A stretch of DNA of 64,000 bases from CAILQE01 sp036745415 (GCA_036745415.1 DAIOGF010000002.1:124001-188000); one strand, 5' to 3'. Counted from the first letter of the stretch, positions 34,780-43,418 are shown. Notes: generated by a model from the sequence alone, not told the origin. A program made the numbers and translations.

Positions 34780-34823
34780 CCTTATAAAAAAACAAAAGCT
34801 TAGCCCATTCATTTGGGCTAAGC
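34753..34823 (+). promoter_or_regulatory. Two adjacent perfect 10-bp hairpins before ftsL
   Basis: Hairpin 1: TATAAGGTTA (34753-34762) pairs with TAACCTTATA (34777-34786), loop 14 nt. Hairpin 2: GCTTAGCCCA (34798-34807) pairs with TGGGCTAAGC (34814-34823), loop TTCATT. On the + strand no T-run follows, so this is not a + terminator. On the minus strand hairpin 2 is followed by TTTTGTTTTTTT and would terminate antisense transcripts. An RNA-processing or stability element is the likely + strand role (inference). Confidence 0.6.
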
Positions 34824-34851
34824 ACCAAAAATAAAAAGGAAATAAAAATAA

Positions 34852-35199
34852 ATGACATACTCAAGCAGTATAGCCGCAAACCGAAACAGATACAGTGCGA
34901 AGAATCAGAACTCCGTTAGTTTTGCAGTAGCAAGACCTAAGACCGGTCCAATCAGTAACACAATCATTCTAATAGTATTAGCTTGTCTACTTGGACTTTT
35001 ATATTTAACTCAAGTAACTAAAACTAACTCTTATGGTTATCAAATTAATAGTCTGCAAAATAGCCAATCAAAGCTTCAGTCTCAGAAAGAAGACTTAGAG
35101 GTAGCTTCAGCAAGACTACAGTCTCTTAAGAGAGTTCAGGATAGTAGTAATTCTAAAAATATGGTTGCGGTAACTCCAACTGCGACAGTAACTCAGTAG
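34852..35199 (+). CDS. ftsL: FtsL-like septum formation protein
   Basis: A 115 aa bitopic protein in the position where ftsL lies in dcw clusters. A cytoplasmic N-terminus (~33 residues) is followed by a transmembrane helix (~36-55, NTIILIVLACLLGLLYL) and a short extracellular coiled coil (QINSLQNSQSKLQSQKEDLE). Sequence similarity in FtsL is always weak, so the name rests on layout and position. An AAAAAGGAAAT Shine-Dalgarno-like stretch precedes the ATG. It would form the FtsQ-FtsL-FtsB-type complex with the FtsQ-like protein at 40435. Confidence 0.75.
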   Translation: MTYSSSIAANRNRYSAKNQNSVSFAVARPKTGPISNTIILIVLACLLGLLYLTQVTKTNSYGYQINSLQNSQSKLQSQKEDLEVASARLQSLKRVQDSSNSKNMVAVTPTATVTQ

Positions 35200-35222
35200 T
35201 CCAAAAAATAAACAGATTAGCG

Positions 35223-35228
35223 TATAAT
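35223..35228 (+). promoter_or_regulatory. -10 element for ftsI
   Basis: TATAAT 8 nt before the ftsI ATG at 35236; the predicted start falls at ~35235, so an internal promoter would give a leaderless ftsI mRNA. Confidence 0.45.
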
Positions 35229-35235
35229 TAAGCTA

Positions 35236-37005
35236 ATGTTTGATTCCGACCTAAAAAAACAAATAGTTTCCAATAAAAGAATCAATGTAACCTATGGTCT
35301 TATTATTGTCCTTTTTAGTATTTTTCTTCTAAGACTTTTTTATATACAAGTTATTCAATATAGCAACTACAAAGCTGCAGCATTAGATGATCAACTAAAA
35401 CAATATGATATTCCGGCCCGTAGAGGACAGATTAATATTATGGACGGTAGCTCCGTTGTTCCTTTAGTTCTAAATCAAACTCTATACACGGTTTATGCGG
35501 ATCCAACATTCATTAAGAATTCTTCGGATGTTTCATCTAAAATTGCCCCAATTCTAAACAAGAATCAAGCAGATATTAATGATCTTTTACAGACCAAAAA
35601 TACTAGATATGTAGTACTTGCTAAGAAGGTTTCAGCAGATCAGAATAAAAGTCTATTAGACCTTAAGATTCCTGGAGTAGGCTCAACTGCACAATCTTAT
35701 AGAATTTATCCGCAGGGAAGTCTTGCCTCACAATTACTTGGCTTCGTTGATGATAACGGCGTCGGTCAATATGGAATAGAGCAGGCTCTGAATCCTCAGC
35801 TAAATGGCAAGGACGGAAAGTTTAAGGCAGTTACAGATATTAACGGAGTTCCATTAGCTTCATCAAGTTCGAATGTCTTATCTCCACCTCAAAATGGTGA
35901 TACCGTAAATCTTTCTATTGATCTTGGAATGCAATCTCAAATGGAGCAAATCTTGGCAAATGAATACAAGAAAACAAACTCGAAGGGAATTAGTGCAATA
36001 ATTATGGATCCATACAATGGGCAAATTAAGGCAATGGCTAATTTCCCAACTTATGATCCTACTAATATTCAAAATACTGATCCTTCATTATTCCAGAATG
36101 CAGCAGTAGCTAATGCTATTGAGCCAGGCTCTACCATGAAGCTCCTTACAGCGGCTTCAGCTCTTGATCAAGGTATTGTTACTCCTGATACGACTTATTA
36201 TGACCCCGCCCAATGGAATGTTGACGGAAGTATTATTAAAAACGTTGAAGTTGATGGTGGCGCAAGACAACAAAGTGTTGCTACGATTTTGTCTTTATCT
36301 TTAAATACTGGAGCTGTGTGGCTTCTCATGCAGATGGGTGGAGGTCAATTGAGCGATAAGTCTATTACGGCTTGGCACGATTACCTAGTTAAGCATTATC
36401 ATTTTGGTCAATATACAAACATAGAACAGGGATATGAATCTACGGGGTATATTCCAGCCGAAAACTTTTCAGATTCTTCAATAATGCTGACTTATGCAAC
36501 TACATCATTCGGTCAGTCTTTGACAGTTACAGATCTACAAATGGCCGATGCTGTTTCCAGCTTAGTTAACGGTGGAACTATTTATCAACCTACTTTAGTA
36601 GATAGCTTAAAGGACTCCAATGGTAATGTAACTAAAAATAAGCCAAAGATTATTCAGAAAAATGCAGTAAGTAAAAAAGTGTCTGACGAGATGATTCCAT
36701 TGATGGAAAATATTACAAAGACTGCCGCTTTGTCTTATTCGTTCGTAAACTTCAGCTCGGATTATTCAGTAGGTGGAAAAACTGGAACGGCTCAGGTATC
36801 TGAAAACGGTAGTTATCTATCTAATATTTACAATGGTACATATATGGGATTTGTGGGCGGAGATAAGCCCCAGTATGTTATTGCAATATTTAATATTAAA
36901 CCAGTTGTTCCAGGATTTGCTGGTCCGCTTGGAGGAATGCCTGTTTTCGCTGATTTAGCTCACATGTTAATAAATGAAGGGTATGTACAACCTAAAACAA
37001 AATAG
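35236..37005 (+). CDS. ftsI: Penicillin-binding protein 2 / FtsI-type septal transpeptidase
   Basis: Class B PBP that crosslinks septal peptidoglycan. A single transmembrane helix is at ~18-38, an N-terminal dimerisation domain covers ~50-215, and the transpeptidase domain has SxxK in EPGSTMKLLTAAS (~300), SxN in LSLNTGAVW, and KTG in VGGKTGTAQV (~518). The 589 aa length is normal. There is no PASTA domain. It partners the SEDS polymerase FtsW three genes downstream. Confidence 0.95.
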   Translation: MFDSDLKKQIVSNKRINVTYGLIIVLFSIFLLRLFYIQVIQYSNYKAAALDDQLKQYDIPARRGQINIMDGSSVVPLVLNQTLYTVYADPTFIKNSSDVSSKIAPILNKNQADINDLLQTKNTRYVVLAKKVSADQNKSLLDLKIPGVGSTAQSYRIYPQGSLASQLLGFVDDNGVGQYGIEQALNPQLNGKDGKFKAVTDINGVPLASSSSNVLSPPQNGDTVNLSIDLGMQSQMEQILANEYKKTNSKGISAIIMDPYNGQIKAMANFPTYDPTNIQNTDPSLFQNAAVANAIEPGSTMKLLTAASALDQGIVTPDTTYYDPAQWNVDGSIIKNVEVDGGARQQSVATILSLSLNTGAVWLLMQMGGGQLSDKSITAWHDYLVKHYHFGQYTNIEQGYESTGYIPAENFSDSSIMLTYATTSFGQSLTVTDLQMADAVSSLVNGGTIYQPTLVDSLKDSNGNVTKNKPKIIQKNAVSKKVSDEMIPLMENITKTAALSYSFVNFSSDYSVGGKTGTAQVSENGSYLSNIYNGTYMGFVGGDKPQYVIAIFNIKPVVPGFAGPLGGMPVFADLAHMLINEGYVQPKTK

Positions 37006-37031
37006 TAGTATAATTAAAAAAGATTTTTAAA

Positions 37032-38075
37032 ATGCAAAACACAATACACATTTCAGTCCCATATGATTCTCTGGTAAAAATTTTACTACTCGGTTTAGTT
37101 TCATTTGTTCTAAGTATGGCTATAACCCCAATATTTACTTATTTGGCGTATAGATATAAATGGTGGAAGAAGCCAAGAACCGATGCTTGGTCTGGCGGAA
37201 AAGCAACAGTATATGCGAGTCTGCATGCAGAGAAGCATAAAAATAATATTCCAAACATGGCTGGATTAATTTTCGTTCTTAGTACTCTTATTGTTACCTT
37301 GGCCGTTAACTTACAACGAAGTCAGACTTGGCTGCCACTTGCTGGTATGGTTGGAGCTGCACTAATTGGCCTAGCTGATGATGTTATGAATATAAGAGGA
37401 TTAAATAAGAAGATTGCAGGAATGCAGGCCTTTGCTAAATTCTTCCTTTACTCAATGGTTGCAGTAGTAGGTGGATGGTGGTTCTATTCAAAGCTAGGAG
37501 TTCATACAATATATCTGCCTTACTTCCATAATATAAGTGTCGGATGGGCTATTATTCCAATTTTCTGGTTGGTAGTTGTTTCTACTGCTAACTCTGTAAA
37601 CATTACTGATGGATTAGACGGTCTAGCCGGTGGATTATTATCTATATCGTTCATTTCATACACATTCATTTCAATAGTTGAATCTAAGTACGCCTTAGCT
37701 GCATTTTGTATAACAATCGTAGGTGCTTTGATGAGTTACACCTGGTTTAATATTCACCCGGCAAGATTCTTTATGGGTGACGTAGGTGCATTTGCTATGG
37801 GTACAGCCTTAGGTTTTGTGGCAATGCAGACAAACACTATTTATGTTCTACCATTCATTGGATTAGTTTATATTTTCGAAACAGGATCTGTAATTATTAA
37901 TAGACTTTCTAAGAAGTTAAGAAATGGTAAAAAAGTATTTCTTTCTTCTCCAATACACCATCATTTTGAAGCAAAAGGTTGGCCTGAGACTAAAGTTACT
38001 ATGCGTTTTTGGATTTTAGGACAAGCTGCAAGTATTCTTGGTCTGATGATATTTCTTCTCGGTAAAGGATTTTAA
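37032..38075 (+). CDS. mraY: Phospho-N-acetylmuramoyl-pentapeptide-transferase MraY
   Basis: Attaches the UDP-MurNAc-pentapeptide to undecaprenyl phosphate to form lipid I. About ten transmembrane helices are present. Catalytic and signature residues are GLADDVMN, NSVNITDGLDGLAGG and the HHHFE segment in SPIHHHFEAKGW. The 347 aa length is normal. A TATAAT near 37010 may give an internal promoter. It uses the lipid carrier recycled by UppP (63000-63890). Confidence 0.97.
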   Translation: MQNTIHISVPYDSLVKILLLGLVSFVLSMAITPIFTYLAYRYKWWKKPRTDAWSGGKATVYASLHAEKHKNNIPNMAGLIFVLSTLIVTLAVNLQRSQTWLPLAGMVGAALIGLADDVMNIRGLNKKIAGMQAFAKFFLYSMVAVVGGWWFYSKLGVHTIYLPYFHNISVGWAIIPIFWLVVVSTANSVNITDGLDGLAGGLLSISFISYTFISIVESKYALAAFCITIVGALMSYTWFNIHPARFFMGDVGAFAMGTALGFVAMQTNTIYVLPFIGLVYIFETGSVIINRLSKKLRNGKKVFLSSPIHHHFEAKGWPETKVTMRFWILGQAASILGLMIFLLGKGF

Positions 38076-38077
38076 CC

Positions 38078-39343
38078 GTGCAGCCGGAACGCAGAAGGTT
38101 ACATAGGGCGTACATTAAAGATGAACCTCAGCTTGGTAGGCGACATAAACCTGACTATTGGCTTGTTGTTATATGCGCATTTTTATTGGTAATAGGTTTA
38201 ACCGTACTTTATGCTATTGGTCCTGCCTTGAGCATTCTGAATAATGTAAGCACCTCATACTATACAAATAGGCAATTGATAGCAATTGTGTTGAGCGTGG
38301 TGGTTTTTTTAATTTTTTCATCAGTCCCTCTTCATATCTGGAAGCAACACTACAAGATAATTTTAGGTGTGGCTCTAATGGGAACATTGCTGGCGATTGT
38401 TCTTCCTGTAAACCCTCAATATCCCGCACACAGATGGGTTAGACTTGGGGGTTTATCTTTTCAGTCCGTTGAGTTGCTTAAGTTTGCAATTATTATATGG
38501 TTCGCCAGTTTCATGGCGGCTATAGTTAGAAATAATCAGATTAATGATACTAACAAAACATTTAAACCTATTATTATTGCTTTATTGGTAATAGGAGCCC
38601 TTGTGGCCTTTATTCAAAGTGATTTAGGTTCAATGGCCGTTATAGTCGCAATACTTGGTTCTATGGCCTTTGTAGCGGGTCTGCCGCTTCAAAAAGTAGG
38701 AATTATTTCAGGCATTATAGTAGCTGGAGTTATAGTGATGGTTTTGGCTTTTCCTTATAGAATCGCTAGATTCCAAACTTTTCTACATCCTCAAGCAAAT
38801 TGCCGATCATCTGGATATCAGGTATGTCAGGGATTGATAGCAGTTGGTTCAGGAGGATTTTTAGGTCTTGGGTTAGGTAAAAGTGTACAGGCATATGGTT
38901 ATGAGCCGGAAGCAGGTAATGACTCAATATTTGCTATCTATGCAGAAACTTTTGGTTTTATAGGTTGTTTGGTCCTGATTTTTATATATCTGGCGCTATT
39001 TAATAAATTACGATCAATAGCCGAACGCACATCGGATGATTTTTCCAGGCTGGTTATTATAGGAATAATGGCATGGATTAGTGTGCAGGCAGCTATTAAT
39101 ATTGGAGCGATGATAGGTATTTTCCCACTAAAGGGTATTACTTTGCCGTTCATTAGTTATGGAGGAACTTCGGTTATCTTTGTTTCTGGTTTAATAGGTG
39201 TAGCATTTCAAATATCAAGGTATACTAGTTATCAGAAAATAAGCATAAAAACTGGTATAGATAGGAGTAATAATAATGAAAATATTGCTAGTAGGGGGCG
39301 GATCGGGGGGTCATATAACTCCGGTTCTCGCGGTAGCCTCTGA
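38078..39343 (+). CDS. ftsW: SEDS-family septal peptidoglycan polymerase FtsW
   Basis: Glycosyltransferase that polymerises lipid II at the septum. About ten transmembrane helices follow a basic N-terminus. Family blocks include PAHRWVRLGGLSFQSVEL and the C-terminal PLKGITLPFISYGGTSV. The start is GTG at 38078, 2 nt after mraY. The last 22 codons overlap the start of murG by 68 nt in another frame, giving a Gly/Ser/Arg-rich cytoplasmic tail (RGRIGGSYNSGSRG) after a normal end of the last helix. Confidence 0.96.
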   Translation: MQPERRRLHRAYIKDEPQLGRRHKPDYWLVVICAFLLVIGLTVLYAIGPALSILNNVSTSYYTNRQLIAIVLSVVVFLIFSSVPLHIWKQHYKIILGVALMGTLLAIVLPVNPQYPAHRWVRLGGLSFQSVELLKFAIIIWFASFMAAIVRNNQINDTNKTFKPIIIALLVIGALVAFIQSDLGSMAVIVAILGSMAFVAGLPLQKVGIISGIIVAGVIVMVLAFPYRIARFQTFLHPQANCRSSGYQVCQGLIAVGSGGFLGLGLGKSVQAYGYEPEAGNDSIFAIYAETFGFIGCLVLIFIYLALFNKLRSIAERTSDDFSRLVIIGIMAWISVQAAINIGAMIGIFPLKGITLPFISYGGTSVIFVSGLIGVAFQISRYTSYQKISIKTGIDRSNNNENIASRGRIGGSYNSGSRGSL

Positions 39344-40445
39344 ACTTAAAAATATAGATCCTAAAATAACCACTATTTATGTAGGTCAAAAAGGTGATCA
39401 TTTAAATGATGTAATAAAAAAGGACACTTCTATTGATAAAAATTATACTGTTATGGCAGGAAAGTATAGGAGATATAACGGTGGTTTATTGAGTCAGCTT
39501 TTAGATGTGCCAACATTATTAAAAAATGCTCGAGACGTTATCTATTTAGGTATCGGGTTAATTCAAAGCTCAATTCTTATAGCTAAATTAAGACCAGACG
39601 TAGTATTTTCTAGAGGTAGTTTCGTGGCAGTCCCAGTTTCTCTTGCTGCAAAAATTTTCAGAGTACCTTATGTAACACATGATTCAGATCCCGTTCCTAG
39701 CTTATCAAACAGGATGCTTTCTAAATGGGCGGCATATCATCTGACTGCTTTGGATGAAGAAAACTATCCTTACCCCAGAGAAAATACAATCAACACAGGC
39801 ATACCATTGAGCAATAAATTTGTACAAGTTGATGAAAAATTGAAGAATAAATACCGAAAAGAATTAGACATTCCTGAGAAATCTAAGGTGTTATTAGTGA
39901 CTGGTGGAGGACTTGGAGCTGAAGAGATTAACCAGGCAATGTCCGAAATAGAAGGTCATTTACTGGAGCAATTTCGAGATTTACACATAATTAATATAGT
40001 AGGTCAGAAAAACTTGGAAAAGTACCAAGATTTTTACACAGAATTAAAGCGAGATTTCAATGAAAGATTGAAAGTAATAGGTTTTACAGATCAGGTTTAC
40101 TTATATTCTGGCGCTGCTGACCTTATTATTGCTAGAGCGGGGGCTACAAATCTTGCTGAATTTGCCGTTCAAAATAAGGCCTGCATTATCATACCTGGAA
40201 GCCATTTAACGGGTGGACATCAGATAGAAAATGCTAAAATTTTAGCTGAAAAAGAGGCAATTGTTCCAATTTATAGTAAAGGTATGAAATTGGACTCAAA
40301 TAAACTTGCACAAAAAATTGTCGATTTACTTAAAGATTCGAAGGGCAGGGGGGTGCTTGAGAAGAATATATCCATGTTTGCCAAACCAAATGCCGGAAAT
40401 ACGATAGCCAAATTATTAATTAAAATAGGTGAAAATGAGGCCTAG
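39276..40445 (+). CDS. murG: UDP-GlcNAc--lipid I GlcNAc transferase MurG
   Basis: Adds GlcNAc to lipid I to form lipid II. The N-terminal loop GGGSGGHITPVLAV at residues 7-20 fixes the start at 39276, since no later ATG would keep it. The second domain has TGGGLGAEEIN and RAGATNLAE. The 389 aa length is slightly long. The first 68 nt lie inside ftsW, an unusually long overlap for bacterial genes. The 3' end overlaps the next gene. Confidence 0.95.
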   Translation: MKILLVGGGSGGHITPVLAVASELKNIDPKITTIYVGQKGDHLNDVIKKDTSIDKNYTVMAGKYRRYNGGLLSQLLDVPTLLKNARDVIYLGIGLIQSSILIAKLRPDVVFSRGSFVAVPVSLAAKIFRVPYVTHDSDPVPSLSNRMLSKWAAYHLTALDEENYPYPRENTINTGIPLSNKFVQVDEKLKNKYRKELDIPEKSKVLLVTGGGLGAEEINQAMSEIEGHLLEQFRDLHIINIVGQKNLEKYQDFYTELKRDFNERLKVIGFTDQVYLYSGAADLIIARAGATNLAEFAVQNKACIIIPGSHLTGGHQIENAKILAEKEAIVPIYSKGMKLDSNKLAQKIVDLLKDSKGRGVLEKNISMFAKPNAGNTIAKLLIKIGENEA

Positions 40446-41343
40446 AAAAAGATTCTCAGATGTAAAAAAGAATTTAGAGACCAACAGGGGAGGGGTTTCT
40501 GATCAATTTATTCCAAGAAATAATAATGCAGCCGTAAGAAATCGTAGAGATCCTAGAATTTTAGATAACGCTCCAATTCAAAAAAGTTATTTTGCTCAGA
40601 GAGCTGGTTTCATAATCTTATTAATTACAGTTTTAGTTTCCTTTATTTATGTAATTCGACTAAGCGATAAACCTATTGTTAAATTCGTTGGAAGTAAATT
40701 AAACCAGAAAATAACAGATCAGACTCAATCCAATCTATATTCATATGCAAAGAAAATAATAGATTCATCACTCTTAAATAATAATAAAATTACAATTAAT
40801 ATGAGTTCTATTCAGGCTAGCTTACTTAATAATTATCCAGAATTTAGTGATATAAAAATTGATCTACCCCTAATCGATAACCGCCCAGTAATTACCTTAA
40901 TTGGATCTGACCCTATATTTATTCTTGCCAACAATAATGCGCAATACCTTATTAATTCTCGGGGAGCAGCTATAATGCAGCAAGATCTGAAAGCCAACTT
41001 GTCTTATCTCAATTTAGTAACAATAAATGATCAGACCGGTTTTAATGTCCAATTGGGTAAACTAGCTCTTAGCAATAGCGATGTTAGCTTTATGCAAGAA
41101 GTTGTTTATCAACTGAGGGCTAAGGATTACTCAGTAGCAAAAATAGTATTACCTCAATCCTCTAGAGAAGCCGATGTATATATAAAGAATGCAAACTACT
41201 ATGTTAAGTTTAATTTACAGAGTAATAAACCCAAGGAGCAGGTAGGTGGATTCCTAGCTACAATAAACTATCTTAAACAGAAGAATATTACAGTTTCTCA
41301 ATATGTTGATGTTAGGGTAGAAAACAGAGTCTATTACAAATAG
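40435..41343 (+). CDS. ftsQ: FtsQ/DivIB-like cell division protein
   Basis: A bitopic protein with a basic cytoplasmic N-terminus (~55 residues), a transmembrane helix (FIILLITVLVSFIYVI, ~58-75) and an extracellular part starting with a POTRA-like segment, in the ftsQ position after murG. FtsQ sequences diverge strongly, so the call rests on architecture and context. The ATG at 40435 overlaps the murG end by 11 nt; a GTG at 40429 is possible. murB, murC and murD, often between murG and ftsQ, are absent here. It is the last gene of the cluster. Confidence 0.75.
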   Translation: MRPRKRFSDVKKNLETNRGGVSDQFIPRNNNAAVRNRRDPRILDNAPIQKSYFAQRAGFIILLITVLVSFIYVIRLSDKPIVKFVGSKLNQKITDQTQSNLYSYAKKIIDSSLLNNNKITINMSSIQASLLNNYPEFSDIKIDLPLIDNRPVITLIGSDPIFILANNNAQYLINSRGAAIMQQDLKANLSYLNLVTINDQTGFNVQLGKLALSNSDVSFMQEVVYQLRAKDYSVAKIVLPQSSREADVYIKNANYYVKFNLQSNKPKEQVGGFLATINYLKQKNITVSQYVDVRVENRVYYK

Positions 41344-41363
41344 CTCTTCTCTTACTCCCTATT

Positions 41364-41380
41364 ATGTTCGTATTTTGTTC
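41364..41380 (+). repeat. 17-nt direct repeat, copy 1
   Basis: ATGTTCGTATTTTGTTC, identical to 41928-41944. The two copies sit just inside the edges of the intergenic region, next to ftsQ and the 86-aa gene. Confidence 0.8.
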
Positions 41381-41927
41381 TGTGTATGATTTTATAGTAA
41401 ATTCTAAAAAATATATATAACAATATTTTAGTAGGCAAAAGTCAAATAATTAATAAAAAAATAGAGAAGTAGGGGGCAGAGAGAAAAATTGTGAAAATTG
41501 ATGAAAAAGTATATTTTCACAACTAAACTGTGGATAAGTCAAATAGCGTTGACTAACTAATTCGGGACCATATAGAGGCTATATAAGGTATTTATATGAG
41601 TCATATATATGAGGTAGATCTAATGATATTTTATATAAATAAAATTTATATTTTTTAAATAAATATAGATATTTAATAGAATAATTAACCTGTGATGCCC
41701 TACACTTAATCATCTTAATATAATATATTAATGTCGTAAAAGATATATTGTGCGACGTTATATCTATGACTTGATTTAGCGCTCTATTCCAACTGCCCCG
41801 AATGTATTTTTCTAATGATTTTTCAAATTTTTATTTTTTTCTAATCACCCACTATCATTACTTAGTAAAAAATAATTATAATTCTCTATTTATGACCTTT
41901 TGCCTATTTTTTGAATTTATATATATA

Positions 41928-41944
41928 ATGTTCGTATTTTGTTC
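41928..41944 (+). repeat. 17-nt direct repeat, copy 2
   Basis: Identical to 41364-41380, with the start points 564 bp apart. No transposase or integrase gene lies between the copies. Confidence 0.8.
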
Positions 41945-41961
41945 AGAGCTTGATTAAAACC

Positions 41962-42222
41962 TTATTCAGCCTGTCTAACAACGGCTGCTAGTGCTAGTCC
42001 GCATATCTTTGCTGGCTCTAGGCATCCACCTAATAGCAATTCTCTTTGTGTATCTGCTTTGGAGCTTAATTGTGTAGTAAATGCTTCAGAGTTGTGTTCT
42101 TCTACTCTTTCTAGCTCCCATAATGTATTTAGATATGATTGGTGTATGATTTTTCTATAAATACAATCATTGCCAGTTGATGGACATTTTGTCGGATCAA
42201 TACCGCCAAGTATCTCAGTCAT
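41962..42222 (-). CDS. Small unknown Cys-containing protein
   Basis: Not recognised. An 86 aa soluble protein with cysteines at CPSTGNDC near the N-terminus and two more later (GGCLEPAKIC), so metal binding is conceivable. There is no membrane segment. It begins 1 nt after the stop of the sigma4/HARE gene, so the two are almost certainly co-transcribed and perhaps functionally linked. It is the last gene before the 618-bp intergenic region. Confidence 0.6.
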   Translation of the reverse strand: MTEILGGIDPTKCPSTGNDCIYRKIIHQSYLNTLWELERVEEHNSEAFTTQLSSKADTQRELLLGGCLEPAKICGLALAAVVRQAE

Positions 42223-42223
42223 A

Positions 42224-43261
42224 TTATTCAGATAATGCGTATGTAGCCTTTGCTACACGCTTAAATTGATTTTTGCCTTGTAGGTTAAGCAATATAGTAG
42301 TTTCTTTTACAAAACGGCTCTTTAGTACTCGTTTAACGATCTCATCTCTATGTAATGGTTCTTTGGCTTCTTTGAGTACTTCAGTAATAATATCTGCAAC
42401 TGTACCTTGTTTATAACCCCATTCTTTAAGTGCGTAAATTCCACGTCCGATTAGAACGAATCTGTTATCTTTAATAAGTTCGTTGTGGATTGCTTGAGTT
42501 GTGACATTCTTTCGCTTGAATTCACTACCTTTAATTGATTCTGAGATCTGATTAAAGTGCATGTGGGCACCATTTTCTTTAAGAACTACGTATATCTTAT
42601 CTCTAATGTTCTTAGGGTTTACTGTGGGCCATTTTACAAGTCCCCAGAGTCCATTTAGATAAGCTAATTTTCTTGATACTGAAGCTAAGCTTTCTGCTAC
42701 TTCTTTAGGGGCTACTTTAGCCTTTTCTGAAATATCTGCAATACTTTTAGGTTCTTTAAAAGTTTTAATGCAATCTACTATTGCGGCAATGTCTGATTTG
42801 ATTTTAGGAAGAGCTAATTCTTTCTTAACACTAACTGCCATGAAATAGTCGTCATCGTCTTCTAGAAGCTCTAATTTAGGGCTTAAAAGGGCTAGGAATG
42901 CAGTTCTTGACTGCTCTACTTTGTCCAGGCTGCCTATAAGATTATTTGTAAGAGTGCTTACTCTACAGATAAACCCTTTTGAGTTAATTTCCGTAAGAAC
43001 TGCTTCTTCAAATTTATCTAATCCAACTAGAGAGCCCTTCTCTGCACTGGTAATAAGGTTAGCTAAAACAGCTTTTTCTAGCTGTCTTACTCTTTCTCTT
43101 GTAATGCCAAGATTTTCACCAATTTGTTCTAGAGTCTCTCGTCGGTCAAATAGGCCGAATCGCTTAGATATGATTTCGATTTCTCGGTCTTTTTTGATAG
43201 TTTTTAGAACATCTTTCACGATGTTTTCTAGGGATAATTTTGAGTCCTGAGTTTTAGTCAT
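42224..43261 (-). CDS. Sigma-70 region 4-like / HARE-HTH DNA-binding protein
   Basis: Combines a sigma70 region 4 helix-turn-helix near the N-terminus (residues ~30-70, ETLEQIGENLGITRERVRQLE) with C-terminal HARE-HTH-like winged helices (one clear unit around 220-280, HMHFNQISESIKG, then GRGIYALKEWG, and a second around 285-345). Sigma region 2 is absent, so it cannot act as a complete sigma factor. HARE-HTH is the domain of the RNA polymerase delta subunit. A role as an RNA polymerase-associated regulator is likely (inference). An 86 aa gene follows directly. Confidence 0.82.
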   Translation of the reverse strand: MTKTQDSKLSLENIVKDVLKTIKKDREIEIISKRFGLFDRRETLEQIGENLGITRERVRQLEKAVLANLITSAEKGSLVGLDKFEEAVLTEINSKGFICRVSTLTNNLIGSLDKVEQSRTAFLALLSPKLELLEDDDDYFMAVSVKKELALPKIKSDIAAIVDCIKTFKEPKSIADISEKAKVAPKEVAESLASVSRKLAYLNGLWGLVKWPTVNPKNIRDKIYVVLKENGAHMHFNQISESIKGSEFKRKNVTTQAIHNELIKDNRFVLIGRGIYALKEWGYKQGTVADIITEVLKEAKEPLHRDEIVKRVLKSRFVKETTILLNLQGKNQFKRVAKATYALSE

Positions 43262-43418
43262 AAAGTTTGAATAATCTATATAGTATACAATAATTGATAG
43301 AAATCGTCAATTATGTGAACTAGTAAATATATTTTAGCACAATAATGACGGACTTACATATATTGTGGTATAGAAAGTTATGAAAAAAGTTTATTTACTC
43401 TATTGCTAGTAAGTTGTA

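Larger units (their letters stand above)
41344..41961. other. 618-bp AT-rich intergenic region with repeats
   Basis: No credible gene is seen. It contains a 17-nt direct repeat near each edge (41364-41380 and 41928-41944), a 10-bp inverted repeat TAGGCAAAAG (41432-41441 and 41897-41906), a 10-bp hairpin TTGTGAAAAT/ATTTTCACAA (41489-41522), a perfect DnaA-box-like TGTGGATAA (41529-41537), and a 7-bp AGATATA/TATATCT hairpin (41741-41765). It lies where + strand genes on the left give way to minus-strand genes on the right. Function is unknown. Confidence 0.6.

Noticed and set aside
34753..34823. Rho-independent terminator between rsmH and ftsL
   Set aside because: Neither hairpin is followed by a T-run on the + strand; only the minus-strand reading of hairpin 2 has one.
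41364..41380. LexA (SOS) box
   Set aside because: The repeat contains GTTC and GTTC in the same orientation (GTTC-N7-GTTC), not the inverted GAAC-N4-GTTC of Gram-positive LexA sites.
41529..41537. Replication origin at the 41.3-42 kb AT-rich region (TGTGGATAA equals a perfect DnaA box)
   Set aside because: Only one perfect box is present, dnaA/dnaN are not nearby, and another isolated perfect box is at 32924-32932. A single 9-mer in 64 kb of AT-rich sequence can be chance.
41364..41944. Insertion sequence or integrated element between the 17-nt direct repeats
   Set aside because: No transposase, integrase or other gene is present between the repeats, and no long terminal inverted repeats were found.
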